Source: Embiotoca jacksoni
Lineage: Eukaryota; Chordata; Actinopteri; Embiotocidae
Assembly (NCBI GenBank): GCA_022577435.1
Contig: JAKOON010000052.1
Coordinates: 855,001 to 919,000 of the forward strand
Direction of reading: 5' to 3'
Length of the DNA stretch: 64,000 bases
This document shows positions 37,601-48,131 of this stretch, piece after piece. The notes under the pieces were generated by a model. That model saw only the letters and a program-made list of their open reading frames with translations. It did not search any database and was not told the DNA's origin. Both the position numbers and the translations under genes were made by a program. Positions within the stretch are counted from its first letter, which is position 1. Each line of letters starts with the position of its first letter.

Positions 37601-37778
37601 GGGCGGCGTCGGAGGAGGAGGAGGAGGAGGAGGAGGAAGCCGCTGCAGTCTGAGCGGGTCGACGGACAGCAGCATCTGGGTGAGACAGACGCCGCAGGAG
37701 GAGAGCAAACCCTCGCCGGCCGCCAATTTCTGGGACTTCTTCACCGGGAAAGGCTCGAGCTCGGAGACAATGGTATGA
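19406..37778 (+). CDS. arhgap6: ARHGAP6-type Rho GTPase-activating protein, exons 2 to last (gene span)
   Basis: Eleven exons join in frame: 19406-19562, 24216-24284, 31651-31961, 33299-33491, 33755-33810, 34419-34569, 35154-35302, 35698-35868, 36346-36434, 36573-36799 and 37423-37778. They give about 642 residues ending in a stop. All introns are GT-AG and every phase matches. The order follows mammalian ARHGAP6 as I recall it: an SELERARLQEVA segment, a basic segment, FGIPLSQVIANDRAYKL, a variable Ser/Gly/Pro stretch, LSVDSISDL, then the RhoGAP domain at about visible residues 220-430. The arginine finger is present (GIFRVGSSKKR, Arg252 of the visible part), so GTP hydrolysis on Rho proteins should be intact, unlike ARHGAP36, which lacks it. 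The tail of about 195 residues is Ser/Gly-rich and ends SSETMV, a class I PDZ-ligand type. The first coding exon is missing from view; in mammals intron 1 is very long. A divergent fish paralogue of ARHGAP6 is the main alternative. The gene converges on usp12. Confidence 0.85.
21561..21623. repeat. Near-perfect inverted repeat: 28-base arms, 7-base loop
   Basis: Arms 21561-21588 and 21596-21623 pair at 27 of 28 positions around the spacer gtttccc. It lies in the long arhgap6-like intron 19563-24215. On the minus strand the one mismatch becomes a G-U pair. Confidence 0.9.
22930..23023. repeat. (CA)n plus (CACT)n microsatellite
   Basis: About 32 CA units pass into seven CACT units. Confidence 0.96.
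23141..23192. repeat. (CA)n microsatellite
   Basis: About 26 units, only 118 bases after the previous CA tract. Confidence 0.96.
24216..24284 (+). CDS. arhgap6: arhgap6-like exon 3: 69-base exon for a basic segment
   Basis: A T-rich tract and cacag precede the exon, and CGAG/GTGAGT follows it. Entered in phase 1 and left in phase 1, it encodes E-THKRRKSLRRKFDSF followed by SKEKKDR. This corresponds to the ARHGAP6 segment [21 protein letters not shown]. Its length is 23 codons exactly, so skipping it would keep the frame. It is strongly basic and could bind membrane or act in nuclear import; that role is inference. Confidence 0.85.
25846..25888. repeat. (TTCATC)n hexanucleotide repeat
   Basis: About six to seven units in an arhgap6-like intron. 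On the minus strand it reads as an Asp/Glu run, which I reject as coding. Confidence 0.95.
26003..26051. repeat. (CA)n microsatellite
   Basis: About 23 units in the intron 24285-31650. Confidence 0.96.
31651..31961 (+). CDS. arhgap6: arhgap6-like exon 4
   Basis: The acceptor is cttgttcctcag and the donor AGGAGG/GTGAGA. The exon encodes ESAPKAFGIPLSQVIANDR followed by AYKLRQDALKESRRD, which is close to the ARHGAP6 segment FGMPLSQVIANDRAYKL. A less conserved stretch follows, with a Gly/Ser/Pro-rich part around visible residues 135-160. Base composition is much more GC-rich than the flanking introns, as in the later exons of this gene. Confidence 0.9.
31962..33298 (+). other. arhgap6-like intron 4-5
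   Basis: GT-AG intron carrying the second dispersed-repeat copy (32044-32215). Nothing else is recognised. Confidence 0.85.
32044..32215 (+). repeat. Dispersed repeat, copy 2
   Basis: Second copy of the element at 3583-3755, located in the arhgap6-like intron after exon 4 (31962-33298). The most similar block is CTCCGGCTCCATAGACTC. Confidence 0.75.
33299..33491 (+). CDS. arhgap6: arhgap6-like exon 5: start of RhoGAP domain
   Basis: The acceptor is ccgccccgcag, entered in phase 0, and the donor is CACG/GTGAGA in phase 1. The exon encodes GGLSVDSISDLVESQSRLLE, then ALQLSHPAELELKKSDGR, then LSLNPIYRQVPRVLERCC. The last segment matches LSLNPIYRQVPRLV of ARHGAP6 and begins the RhoGAP fold. Confidence 0.93.
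33755..33810 (+). CDS. arhgap6: arhgap6-like exon 6: arginine-finger exon
   Basis: This 56-base exon lies between gtgtccccag and CGACAG/GTGAGA. It encodes LQTVGIFRVGSSKKRVRQ. The Arg in GIFR is the catalytic finger that RhoGAP proteins insert into the GTPase active site. Its presence supports an active GAP and argues against an ARHGAP36-like pseudo-GAP. Confidence 0.95.
34371..34399. repeat. (TG)14 just upstream of arhgap6-like exon 7
   Basis: Ends 19 bases before the exon, inside the region where the polypyrimidine tract and branch point lie. Confidence 0.97.
34419..34569 (+). CDS. arhgap6: arhgap6-like exon 7: RhoGAP core
   Basis: The acceptor is ctctctccccag. The donor reads AACC/GTACGC in phase 1. 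The exon encodes LLEDFDMGVDVQLDEEHSVH, then DVAALLKEFLRDMPDPLLPR, then ELYPAFLHSN. The KEFLRDMPDPLL block is the most conserved RhoGAP motif. The 151-base exon is not a multiple of three. It is bracketed by (TG)n just before the acceptor and (CA)n just after the donor. Confidence 0.95.
34577..34650. repeat. (CA)n just downstream of arhgap6-like exon 7
   Basis: About 33 CA units starting 7 bases after the donor GT, with one TA interruption near the end. It is complementary to the (TG)14 on the other side of the exon. Confidence 0.97.
35111..35145. repeat. (CCT)n forming the acceptor tract of arhgap6-like exon 8
   Basis: About ten CCT/CTC units directly precede ctccctgtag, so the microsatellite itself serves as the polypyrimidine tract. 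Confidence 0.93.
35154..35302 (+). CDS. arhgap6: arhgap6-like exon 8: RhoGAP helical part
   Basis: The acceptor tract is a (CCT)n repeat ending ctccctgtag; the donor is GAGGAG/GTACCG in phase 0. The encoded segment LKGADQLQYLQHLLYLLSPC, then NCDTLLRLLTLL, parallels [22 protein letters not shown] of ARHGAP6. Confidence 0.93.
35698..35868 (+). CDS. arhgap6: arhgap6-like exon 9: RhoGAP NKMT/GPNLL block
   Basis: The acceptor is cctccgtccag and the donor TTCACG/GTACGA. The exon is exactly 57 codons. It encodes ITGNKMTAANLAVIFGPNLL, the third conserved RhoGAP block with the Asn that contacts the GTPase, followed by a segment ending NVTLVLIQNYRRLFT. Confidence 0.95.
36346..36434 (+). CDS. arhgap6: arhgap6-like exon 10: end of RhoGAP domain
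   Basis: The acceptor is gttgccgcag and the donor CTCGG/GTAACT in phase 2. It encodes VSAELQQEVLMSLIQTDPD, then IIDYLLRRKL. This matches the ARHGAP6 segment [24 protein letters not shown] at the end of the domain. Confidence 0.92.
36573..36799 (+). CDS. arhgap6: arhgap6-like exon 11: Ser/Pro-rich tail
   Basis: The acceptor is gtgcttcgtcgcag and the donor GATACG/GTACCT in phase 1. The exon encodes GSHLTVEGSSEPGGRRDTG, a Ser/Pro stretch (SSGSLSPLEPPSPLFPPDG) and EVFLNVLKLNQNRKRQDVRY. The acidic/Ser start and the VFLNVLKLNQNRKRQ motif are probably regulatory; I know no catalytic role for them. Confidence 0.88.
37423..37778 (+). CDS. arhgap6: arhgap6-like last coding exon with PDZ-ligand-type end
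   Basis: The acceptor is ctgtgtcctccag, entered in phase 1. The exon encodes GDVPPGKSIHHMRQFHSHHN, a Ser run, a Gly run made by a GGA/GAG repeat (37601-37637), then SSIWVRQTPQEESKPSPA, ANFWDFFTGKGSSSETMV and TGA at 37776. The last four residues ETMV fit a class I PDZ ligand. Mammalian ARHGAP6 ends PETLV after a longer and different tail, so the tail here is shorter or from a different isoform or paralogue. Confidence 0.88.
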
Positions 37779-38639
37779 TGAAGGGCGAGAGGACGAGGAG
37801 GAGGAGGAGGAGGAGCACGAAAGGGAAAACAGTGTGCATTGTTGCTGTTGGGGGTCTGAAAATTTCCTGAACCTGTCAAAGTTACGTTTAAAGAGACATT
37901 TACTGGCGTTTTAAAGGAACAAATCAAGTGTATTTCTGAGGAACGTGGAAATGTGTTGTTCAACCTCCGAGATCTTTTGTCTCGAGTTTCTCCCCGACTT
38001 TCCTGCTTGAATTCATAATCATCCTGTCGCAGGTTTTCCCTGCCGGAGGTTGGAGTTTCCCACGTATTTGGTGCCTCTTGAACGCAGCATTCAATTGCAG
38101 AAAGAAATGACAGCAAAACATCTTTTAAAACACGAAAACCTTGAAGATGAAAAGCACAATCCACTCGGACATGGACAAATGAAAAACTTAAAGAAATCAA
38201 AGAGATTACCTGGAAGAAGATGCAGTAATAATTGTACATAATTTGTACATTATGTATTCAGAATTTTACACACACGACGACCCTCGTCTTTACTGCCTAG
38301 ACCGCGTAACTAACTGTAGCTGCATGGACACCACCGCCTTTTCAATACTGAGAAAATAACAATATGTATCCCAATATATCGTAGTAAATATGTTAAATAT
38401 ATTCTCCTTTTATGAACACCATCAACGCTTCTGTCTTTTGTTATTTTATTTGCTGTTTATTTTCAATTTATTTCCCATTGTCAAGAAAAAAACTACTCAA
38501 GAGAATTCAGAGAAAGCTGCAAAGGAACTGGACATGCCAGTCTTTTTTCAGACAGTAAGTAAGTGGGACTATGGGTCTGTAATTGACATCCAGGGACTTT
38601 CAACATGGAATTTGCATGTTCCTGCATGAATAATGCCCT

Positions 38640-39645
38640 GCCCTGGTATCGAACCAAGAACCGTTTGACTATGAAGCAACAATCCTAACCGCCATAGTAT
38701 GACTTTTTTTTTCATATTTTGTACGACATGCTATAAGTATGACTTTCGTTCATTTTTATGTAAGCCAGTCCGTTGGTGCAGTTGTCAGCGTTGTCGTCTC
38801 GCAGTCTAAAGGTCCCAGGTTCAATTCCAGCCTGGGACTTTCGATGTGGAATTTGAATGTTCCTGAGTAAATAATAACCTAAAAGTAAAATATGTCGTCC
38901 TTAATATGGATGACTAAGTTATGCATGTTGTAATGTCTATAATCTAAAATCAATGTCATGCAATGTAATCATGCATGTAGTCGTAATTGTGACAAAGAGT
39001 CACACTATAAGCAAGAACATGCAATCCACCACAAACAAAGTTCCAGAGCCCCATCGAACCCAGAACCTCCAGATAGTGAGACCACAACGCTGCCTTACAA
39101 CTGTATCAATGTGCTGACTTTAGTGCTTGCTTGTCTGACTTATATGATTTATATGACTTTTAAACACATCATTGAAAATAACACCGTGGTGCAGTGGTTA
39201 GTGTTGTTGCCTCCTAGACAGAAGGTCCCAGGTTCGATTCTTGCCGTTGAGAGGGCTTTTCATCTGAGATGTTACTGTCATCCTTCCAGGGCCAGTATTG
39301 AACCTGGAACTTTCTGAGTGGGAGTCAACGATGCTAACCAGTGCACCGTTGATCTGTCTTCAATAAGAAGTTTAAAAGTCATAGAAGTAGGACGAGCAGG
39401 CAATAACACACAAAATCATCCTGCCCTGGTATTGAACCAAGAACCTTTTGACTGTGAGGTAACACTGCTAACCACTGCACCATCTCACCACACAGACACT
39501 AATGGTTTTTTTGCATTTTGTGGGACATATAGTATGACTTATTTTTACACAACACACAAAATCAGTCTGCCTCGGTATCAAACCCAGAACCTTTTGACTG
39601 TGAGGCAACAGTGCTAACCACTGCACCATCTTACCACACCTACTT
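38640..39645. repeat. Cluster of tRNA-like box A/box B repeat units in both orientations
   Basis: Plus-strand units at about 38768-38850 and 39182-39250 read TGGTGCAGTGGTTAG (box A-like) and GGTCCCAGGTTCGATTC (box B-like). Minus-strand units at about 38642-38695, 39290-39350, 39424-39490 and 39569-39645 read GCTAACCACTGCACCA and related forms. Between them recur TTTTGTAGGACATGCTAT and TAGTATGACTT. No acceptor-stem pairing is visible, so these are SINE-like or satellite units rather than tRNA genes. The cluster lies 0.9 kb after the arhgap6-like stop and may be in its 3' UTR. Confidence 0.75.
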
Positions 39646-40680
39646 TTTTTTCTTTTTTTATAGATTTTGTAGGACATGCTATCGTCGGACTTTTTTCAGA
39701 CCTGGGTACCATGGCCAGATTTTTGTACTTCCTCGAGGGCGTTTACTCAGTTTGAAACAACACGGACCAGATCTCCTAATAAATTCAGGAACATGAGCCA
39801 CAACTAAATTTTAACTATTGTTGATCATCATGATAACATGATGTCCGATTTCACAGTCATCACTTGCGTCATCCAAAATCAAACAAAAGAGGCCTGACTT
39901 CTGTATTTTAAGGAACTCAGATTGTGTTTCTTTCCCTTTGGTTGTAAATACAAAACAACAGCTCATCCCAGTTCACACTGATTTGGTGATTTACTATTTA
40001 AAACACTAAAATGGGGCCTAAGGTGGTTAATAAATGTATTTTTTTGAAAGTAATTTGTCTGTTCTAAACTCAGATTTAATTTTTGTCTTCGAGGTCATGT
40101 GTTTTGTTCACATCATACTGTAGTCACTGTAATTACCAGTTTCCCACTTTTAAATACCATTCATGTCAATATCAAAGCGGTAAATACCATTGCTAAATTT
40201 ATATTTTTCTACATAGCATAGCAGCTGACGTCCAGATTTAATAGCAGTATACTGCCCTCCACAGGCTGAATGCTGCAACTGCGGTTTTTGATTTGAAATA
40301 CAACGTAGTTGCAAGGACAATTGAAATTCTTTTTGTTTTCATTCTTTGACAAATTAAAATGTTGTTACGTGTAATATAATAACAATATAGTATAAAAGTA
40401 TAAAAGACAGTAACTACAAAATCTGACTCCAAACCACAGCAGACCAGAGACTAAACTTAAAATATCAAGTCTAAAATCCTCAATTTGTCCAAACATTATG
40501 AAACAGCACCATAAGTAGAGCCGTTAAATGCAATTCTAACTAAGTCAAAACTGTTTTTCTTCACTAAAAACACAAAATAAAAGATGAACGAAAAAAACAT
40601 TTTGTGTAAAAGCAGTGCAAGAACTACATTCTTGGGGTTATAGGTCATATCAGGCGCCATGTTGTTTTGGGGCAACAAAA

Positions 40681-40714
<34 letters not shown>

Positions 40715-43700
40715 TATTTTTTTTTTTTAGTTTTGTCCTTTTCTATACCGTTGTAAAATCCATGGAGGTGTGCTGAACCGCTGTTGGAGAATGTACCGCC
40801 AACCTGCAAAGAATTAAATGTCAAACTGCCTTTTGTGTCGTTGCTTATTTGTTGAAGGAGAGGAGGGATGAATTGGACTGAGTCATTGTATTTGTTTTTA
40901 AGGGTTTCTCTGAGTAACAGTCAAACTTTTGGCAGAGAAAGAAGCATCTAAAAAACAATGATTTGAGTCAGAGGACGAAAAATCCTCCAACACGCTGCTT
41001 TTTCTACTTCAACTGCTCCCGTTTAAATACTGGAGAGGTTTTTTTAGTTTTATTTTTTACTTTCTCTGCTCGACTGAACTGCAGATGCTGAAAGTCACCT
41101 ACGATCCTGCTTTTAACACAGTCATTCTCACACTTTGATAAAAGCTTTTCTTTTATGACACGTGTTCATTTTATCCACCTTTAAGCAGGAAACTGTCAGG
41201 ATGGGAAACTCAGTCAGTACGAGTCCAGAATCATCCAGCAGGAAGGTAAATACTACTTTATTAGCGTTGCCAACATTGTTGGCCTGTAACCCATGAAAAT
41301 GAAGCACAATTGAGGCTTTAGAGAGAAGCACTATTTGATGGAGATTCAGTTTGGACATTTTAAGAACTTTTAAAGGCCCAAAAAGGCTTAAAGTGCTTAA
41401 CAACAAAGGTCAATCTTTACACTCCGGTCGGATTAAAATGTTCTTGCTACTTAAAATAAAAATTATAAGTGAACCACATTTTATGCCGTAGAATTTTTAC
41501 AAAATGACAGAGTAAATTTAGCTAATTTGTATGTTTTAAAGTACCTAATTTAGCCTAAAGTTTGCTCCGATGATGACTGCTTTATCCTGACAGAAATAAT
41601 GAAGACGGGCGTGAGCCGACAGACGTGAGTCCAACTTCACCATTGCTTTCCCCTGCAAACACAAACGTCTTTTTATCCTATTTTTAAACACTGCACTGGG
41701 ATCAAGATTTGGTTTCTACATCTAGATCCCCATAAAAAACACAAAAAATTAACTACATCATTAGATGCTAAAAAAAAAATAATTTCAAAATGAATTCACT
41801 TCTGACAACTACATTTACTTTAACTCATAAAAAAACAAGAGGATAATAAATAACCTTTCAAATGTAGTCTTTTTTTTTTTTTTTTTATAAATGCACGTTG
41901 TCACCAGTAAATCAGAATATAGATAAAATTGTTATCTAAAAACATTACAGTCGACATCAAAGCCCCAAAAGTTCACTTTTTGGTCAGTGAAAGTCAGAGA
42001 ACCTTGTATGTAGAGATTTCCAGCATCTGTTTAGTGATCAAGGTCAAATCTTCTTATCTGGAAATCACCTTTGAATAAAGAAAAGTATTAGCGGTATTAT
42101 TATTATTATTATTATATAATTCCAATTGGTCCATACACTGCAAAATAAGTTGACACAAATTCAATCGGACAAATGACAGAAGACACTTGAGAAAATTCCA
42201 TCTTCAAAACCAGTTTGTGTTTAATTTCAAACAGTTCGGACACCATCAGAACCAGCCGTCGTTCCCAAACTTCACTGCATCTACATGTATTCAGAATGAA
42301 CTTCAGACAGCAGGATGTGCAGGCTGCTGCAGCAGCAGTGCAGCAGCCCCACAAACACCAACAACACAGCAGACGGATTCTCGGTCCGTGCAGCTTCGTA
42401 CAATTTAAGACAAATTAAAAGTCTGACACAAAAGCCTGGGCAGAAAACTGCCGGTGTCAAGGAGCTGGATAAGAACCTAAACACGTTTTTATGTAAATCA
42501 ATGCAAAAACATAATTTAGCTTTTCGTAAGGTTTAATTTCAGAGTGACGAATTTGTAAAAGAATATTTTCCGAAGGCACTGAAGCTGTTTCAATCCTTAA
42601 GTTTGTCTGCTGTTAATATGTGTAAGGCTGCTGTCGCTTTGCACACGTGATGCGACGTACAAATATCGGAGTGTTCATGACACATTCAGTCACTTTTTCG
42701 CCCGTCACACGTCGTGTTCGAGACATTTACAATCGTGGTGAGTCTGAAAAAGGGGAAGTGACGTGGATGACCGATTCTTTAAAGAAAAAAAAAATCCACC
42801 TGTTCAAGTCAGCTTTTTGTTGTTTAACCAAATATTTTGTGACATGATGCCAGTGCTTCTGATTTCACCCAAAAGACAACTTATCTCCTTTAGGGAGTGT
42901 ATTTACCACATTTCCCATAATGCTTTAAAAAAAACCAAAAAAAAGAACACAGGAGAAGAGGCTTGAGTTTGCTGCTTTCTGGCAGAGATGAGTTACTAGA
43001 ATAAACATTTAGCTTTTAGTTGTGAAACCAGCTGGTGAAAAAACTGGTCTCTCTGCCTCTTCTCTAATAACATGAAAAATCCACAAAGATTTCTTCTTGT
43101 GATATTTTTGGGGATCAAATTGAAACACCTGGTATTTATGTTCAATAACGATATCAATTTTTAGAGTTTTAAAAATCTGACAAGAATTGGCTGGATTCAT
43201 TTTCTTTGAGACAAACAACGTTGTTGAAAACAATCACATCATTTTGTTTTGACAAAATCGTGAGCGAGCATTTGTACTGGAAGCACATTTTTTACAATCG
43301 AAACATAAACCTGTCAGACAAATTGTGTAACGACGTCTCTTGTTTCTTAATTCGGGATCCGTCATGATTTTAGAACATTTGTTAAAATATACAAAACTCG
43401 ATTAGTATATGCAGCTATCGTTCTGTTTTTACAAGCGCTTGGTTGTAATGCGTTACTTCCGTCAGGAGGTGGCGTTACCGTCAGCCAGCGGCCGTTAACA
43501 GTTCTGCAAAGTTGTTTAACACTTTGATGATCAACATTATATCACTGTCAGGTGAAAACTAAAAAGTAGGAAAAGAGGAACACTGACTGTTGATTCTTTT
43601 AGAAAAATCCTTCATGCGTTCTGAGGTGGATTTGTTCGTTAACGCAGCGATCGCAGGACAGTTTCTGCACAGCAGTTTTCTTAAAAGGAGAACTTCTAAT

Positions 43701-46499
43701 CTTAAAAACAAGTGCATCTTAATGGTTTCAGATGGTTTTTGTGTATTTAAGTGGACCGGTCAGATTACACGTGAGCTCATTCACTTGGGGCCGTTTGGTT
43801 TTGGGCAGCCTGGCATGCCAGATGGGTGGGACGAGTTACCTTTTTAAGCACCAGGCGAAAATTCTCTTCCAGAATAAAAAGGTACTTTTGAGTCATGATG
43901 CCCACCAACATTTTTTTTGTTTTTTTTTCTTATCTAGGTCTGCTGATTATTTCAAGCAAGCAATTATTTATATTCCAATAATAACATCTGTATTTATGTA
44001 CACATCAACATCTCTCGTCACAAACTCCCAAAATAAATTCTCAAATATCCAGAGCTGCCTACACACAAATGGTAGACTAGTAAAATTAGTAAAATATATC
44101 AAAAACAAGTGAAACATCTAAGAAAAAAAGTTAACATGAACATTCATAATAATAATTTGAATAGGATTTAAATTAAAAACATAAGAGCCTTGTTTCCAAC
44201 ACCAGTGAAAAAATTTCAATCCATTTTGAGCTCCGAACTGAATCTGTGGACTTTCACCTCCCAGATAATCTCCTGTTGTGCTTGTTTGTGTTCATTTATA
44301 CATCGTGAAAATGTTTGTTTTTAAAAAGCGTAAAATATAAACATCATTTGGTATGAAAACAACTCGTTTGCGAGTCCACTGATCCGGTCGATGGCCTGCG
44401 TTTCAGGTTATTGAAAAAGTTGCAGAACTGTTGGAAACAAAGTGGAGCAACGACCCCGAACATCACGCAACACGCTGATGCGGAGGAGTCGCCTGAAGTC
44501 GATTAGTTAGTTTAAGAGCAGCACAGACATGAGACGGAAATAGTGTTGACTTTTGGACACGTCATCTGAAGTCGCTCTCCTCCTGCTGTTTTCAGCCATT
44601 TTACAAACTTCAAGCCAAACGAGACGTTCGTGATCTTTTCTTTCTGTGGTTGATTTTTTTTATGTTGTTGTTTGTTCGGGGATTTTTTTTTTCCAATAAA
44701 AAAAATAGGACAGATATTGAGTTTGGATGTGGTCGGATTTGCTGACAGTAGTTTTACACGACTTTGGATGACCTAGAGCCGACGTGCATCATGTGGCCAA
44801 AAATGAGTTGAAAAAAAAAAAAAAGAGTGAAATAAAATGTTCTTGTGTAAAAATACTGAACTTTAAATCAGGTGATTTTATCCACCTGTGAAACATTGTG
44901 GCTCGCTGATGCTGAAGAGATTTACTGCTGGATAAATGTCACCATTTACTGCATTTTAAACATGTCAATGTGGCTTTAGCATGGATGATGAAATTTGCTT
45001 CTGAATGAAAAAGGTATTTCTTTTAATACTGGAAAGCATCAAGACTTTTCCTGGTCAGTCATTTTTGTTACTTTTCACCTGCTTAACGTTGTTGTTGTTT
45101 TTTTTTTCCTGTATTGAATTTTAGGAGCCACAAAGCAACTAAGATGTCCACGATCAGGAAGGTAGTGTCAGAACGCTGATGCAGGACGGTGATGTGCACC
45201 GCGACCATCCGACAGGTGAAGTAAAAACAAAGTCAGCAAACTCCGCCACATTCGAGCCGGATCGGAGCTCAGAATCGTCCTGAAGCTCGTCACTCCGGCG
45301 GTGGTTTAAAAAGGTTTAAAAAGAAACACATTTTTTATGGCGTGTTTACAATCTCGTCTCGTCTCAGGAGGAAGAGCGTGTGACTTCAGAGTATCGAGAT
45401 GCCTCCAAAATCCAGGCGGCGTGTCGCCGGTCGAGCAGCAGCCCTCCTTCCACGTTACTGTACATATAAAACATTCAGATAAAACTCCACCCGGCCGGCC
45501 GACTGCTCCGTTACATAAAAACCCAGAGAATCACCTCCCACCCGCTGCAGCTCCGTCACGAAGCCCGAGTTTACTTCTTTGTTTGTTAAATCCGAGACGG
45601 CCCGGTTGGGTGGAGTCTCGCCAGCTCGGCAGTGTCAAACATACTAAACTGAGAAAAAAAAGAACTACATTTGGTTTGTTTGTGCGCTTAAAAAGAAAAA
45701 AATAATAACGAAGGCGACAAAGGAGGTCGATGTCAATCAGCAGGCTTGAAGTGAGAGAGGAAGTGTGAAGGCTTTAAAATGGCTCCCGTTTCTCTGAAAC
45801 TCAGCACAATTAAAACCCGTTGGTGAGCGTTTATTTACACCTCAACAGTGTCTGCTGCCAGAAAAATGTGATTTTTTTTTTTTTTAATATGTGCTCTTCA
45901 TCATAGAAGAGGAAGCAGGAGACTTTCTTTTCGTTAAGATCAAATGAGAACTTGTTTCTGCTGCTCTGCATCGTGGGAGAAAGAGGGAGCGCTTGTTTTT
46001 GATGCAGCTGATGTCCTGAATGAACGATCGGCAGAATCTTTGTCCGTTAAATACGAGATAGATATGAATCAATGTCGGGTTAGGGTTAATCAATTTATTA
46101 TTCATCCAATTAACTGCAAATTGATTGATATTCGACAAATTATTGGATCATTTCAGGGATGTAACGAGGTGCAGGTGAAGGATGAATAAGGATCCCTCAA
46201 CCAACAGTCCTGTCCAGTATTTAATAACTCCACTAACAGGATGAGATAAATCATCAACTCAGAAGCTGAATCCTTGAATCTGGTGGTAAATTAGATTTTA
46301 GGAGACACTGAGGAGAGGAAGCCATTTCAAAGACAGATGTGGTCGAGCTTTAGCATCAATTTATGATTGTGGAGTGAAACACACGTTATGGAAAACCTCC
46401 GACTGCCTGCCAGAGCTGCAGCTGCAGGAGAAAAACTTAAGCCAGAGTCCAGAGTCACCAGAGTGAGGCTGAAATGAAACGATGAGGCGTACTGAAGCG

Positions 46500-46501
<2 letters not shown>

Positions 46502-46549
<48 letters not shown>
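46502..46549. repeat. (GT)n microsatellite
   Basis: About 24 units in the intergenic region between the two convergent genes. Confidence 0.96.
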
Positions 46550-46550
<1 letters not shown>

Positions 46551-47557
46551 ACCACAAAACACACCGAGCGAACATTTGACCTGGACGTAGTGTGACAGTT
46601 TGGATGTCAGAAGGAAAATAAAAGTCTTCCTCTGTGTGTCCCTTTAAAAATGTGCATATTGTGGCATTTACAAAAAAAAAAGTCAGATGTGTTATAACAA
46701 CACAAAGCTAAAAAAAATAAATAAATAAAAATAAAATAAAACAGTTCGTTTATGCTGTTGAATGTTTTTCCCAATGTGGCACCAAACATTGCTCGTAATG
46801 GCACAACTAACACACCAGTAACTTTAAATCTAAATGTCAAACCTCCGCTAGCCTTCAAATGTTTTTACCATTTTTCACCTTAAGAAAAAAACAAAACATA
46901 CTTTGAGTTTTAACTGATTTTATGTTCCTGCTCGTCCAAAAGTTTCTGATTCTTGTAAAACTCGCTTATAAAAAATCTCTTATTATGTGAGGTTTTTCTT
47001 TTTTTTTTTATCACAAATGAACTGCAGATAAAACACTGAAGGTTAAATTATAGATACTGTAAATTACACTTTTGGTCAGTTGGTTTCACTTCCTTTTTAA
47101 ACTTTTCAAAATAAAGTGTATTAGTTGAATTAAGTAAAAACAACAAGTCCCACTCATGAGTTTCCTGACTCTGTAGCGCCGCCCTGGTGGCTGGTTTTCC
47201 TTTTACGCTGTGCCTTTAACACTTTACGTTAATAGCATCACTTCCTGATACGAACACTGCAAACTAGAAACTGCGTCTCCGCGCTGCGCGACACGTCCAA
47301 GCCGTTCCATCGCTACACGTTCGTATCCGTGGCTTTTTCTTGTGACTGGTGGAATTCCTCACAGCGAGGAGTTTCTTTTATTTATTTTTTCTCCATTATA
47401 CCTGTATGTTAGTGTGAAACCGTGGAAAAGATAATTTAGCACGTCATGTGGTGCGCGCACACACACACACAAAAAAAAATGTAAAAGCTAAAGAAGACTG
47501 TGATGACACCAGTGGTGACCGTGACGACGAGGTCTGCCATCCTCAGGCGTCTCATCC

Positions 47558-47612
<55 letters not shown>

Positions 47613-48029
47613 GATTGGTTACTCTGCGTCGTCTCGACAGTCCCAAACTTCTTTTACCTCCGAAACGCACCTCTGTGCACACGGCGATGTCAGCCTCTTG
47701 GATTGGCGGTCCTCCCAGCTGATGCCACAGTGCAAAGCGAGCGTGTCGGACTTTTTTTTTTTTTTACTAATTTTGTTAAATTTTGTTTGTACGTTAAGGT
47801 GCTTGTTGCAGTGTGGACTCAGAGGATTTCGACGGTGGGAATCCAGGAGGCTGCCATGCGACCTGCGCACGTCTCAACCGATCCGAGTTGGCGATCCAGT
47901 GCAAAGCTCCGCCTACTGGGAATAAAGCCTGGATACTTATGTGAGCGTACTGGGCGGAGCCGGTGGCCGCCGTAAGCCCCTCCCCCTCTGTTTAAGTGAC
48001 AGTCTGTTGGGGATTTACCGCAGGCTGGT

Positions 48030-48131
48030 TCAGTCTCTGGACTGGTAGAACAGGATGTATCCCGACTCGGAGTTCTTGGAAATGTCCGACGTCAGACCGT
48101 AGAACTCCTCGATCGCCTGCGCGTCGATTTT
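48030..48131 (-). CDS. usp12: usp12 last coding exon
   Basis: Encodes [20 protein letters not shown] and [13 protein letters not shown], then TGA at 48032-48030. The final Asp is the USP12 reading (USP46 ends in Glu). The 3' UTR continues to lower coordinates. Possible minus-strand AATAAA signals lie near 47370-47383, but the cleavage site cannot be fixed from sequence. Confidence 0.97.
   Translation of the reverse strand, partial: KIDAQAIEEFYGLTSDISKNSESGYILFYQSRD

Larger units (their letters stand above)
37779..48029. other. Convergent intergenic region and 3' UTRs
   Basis: Lies between the arhgap6-like stop and the usp12 stop. It begins with a (GAG)n at 37793-37815. It includes the tRNA-like repeat cluster, an A-(TA)-T palindrome at 40678-40731, a T run at 41869-41888, a GT tract and an A run of about 47 bases at 47561-47607. 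Plus-strand AATAAA sites (for example 44694 and 44833) and minus-strand ones near 47375 are possible poly(A) signals. I recognise no exon. Confidence 0.6.

Noticed and set aside
37541..38239. 232-codon minus-strand open frame
   Set aside because: It is antisense to the last arhgap6-like exon and the following GAG repeat; the proline run is the shadow of the Gly run.
38768..39250. tRNA genes
   Set aside because: Box A and box B words are present, but I see no acceptor-stem pairing or complete cloverleaf, and units recur in both orientations.
45337..45705. 122-codon plus-strand open frame
   Set aside because: No domain, no splice context and no resemblance to a known family; it is within the intergenic region and length alone is not support.
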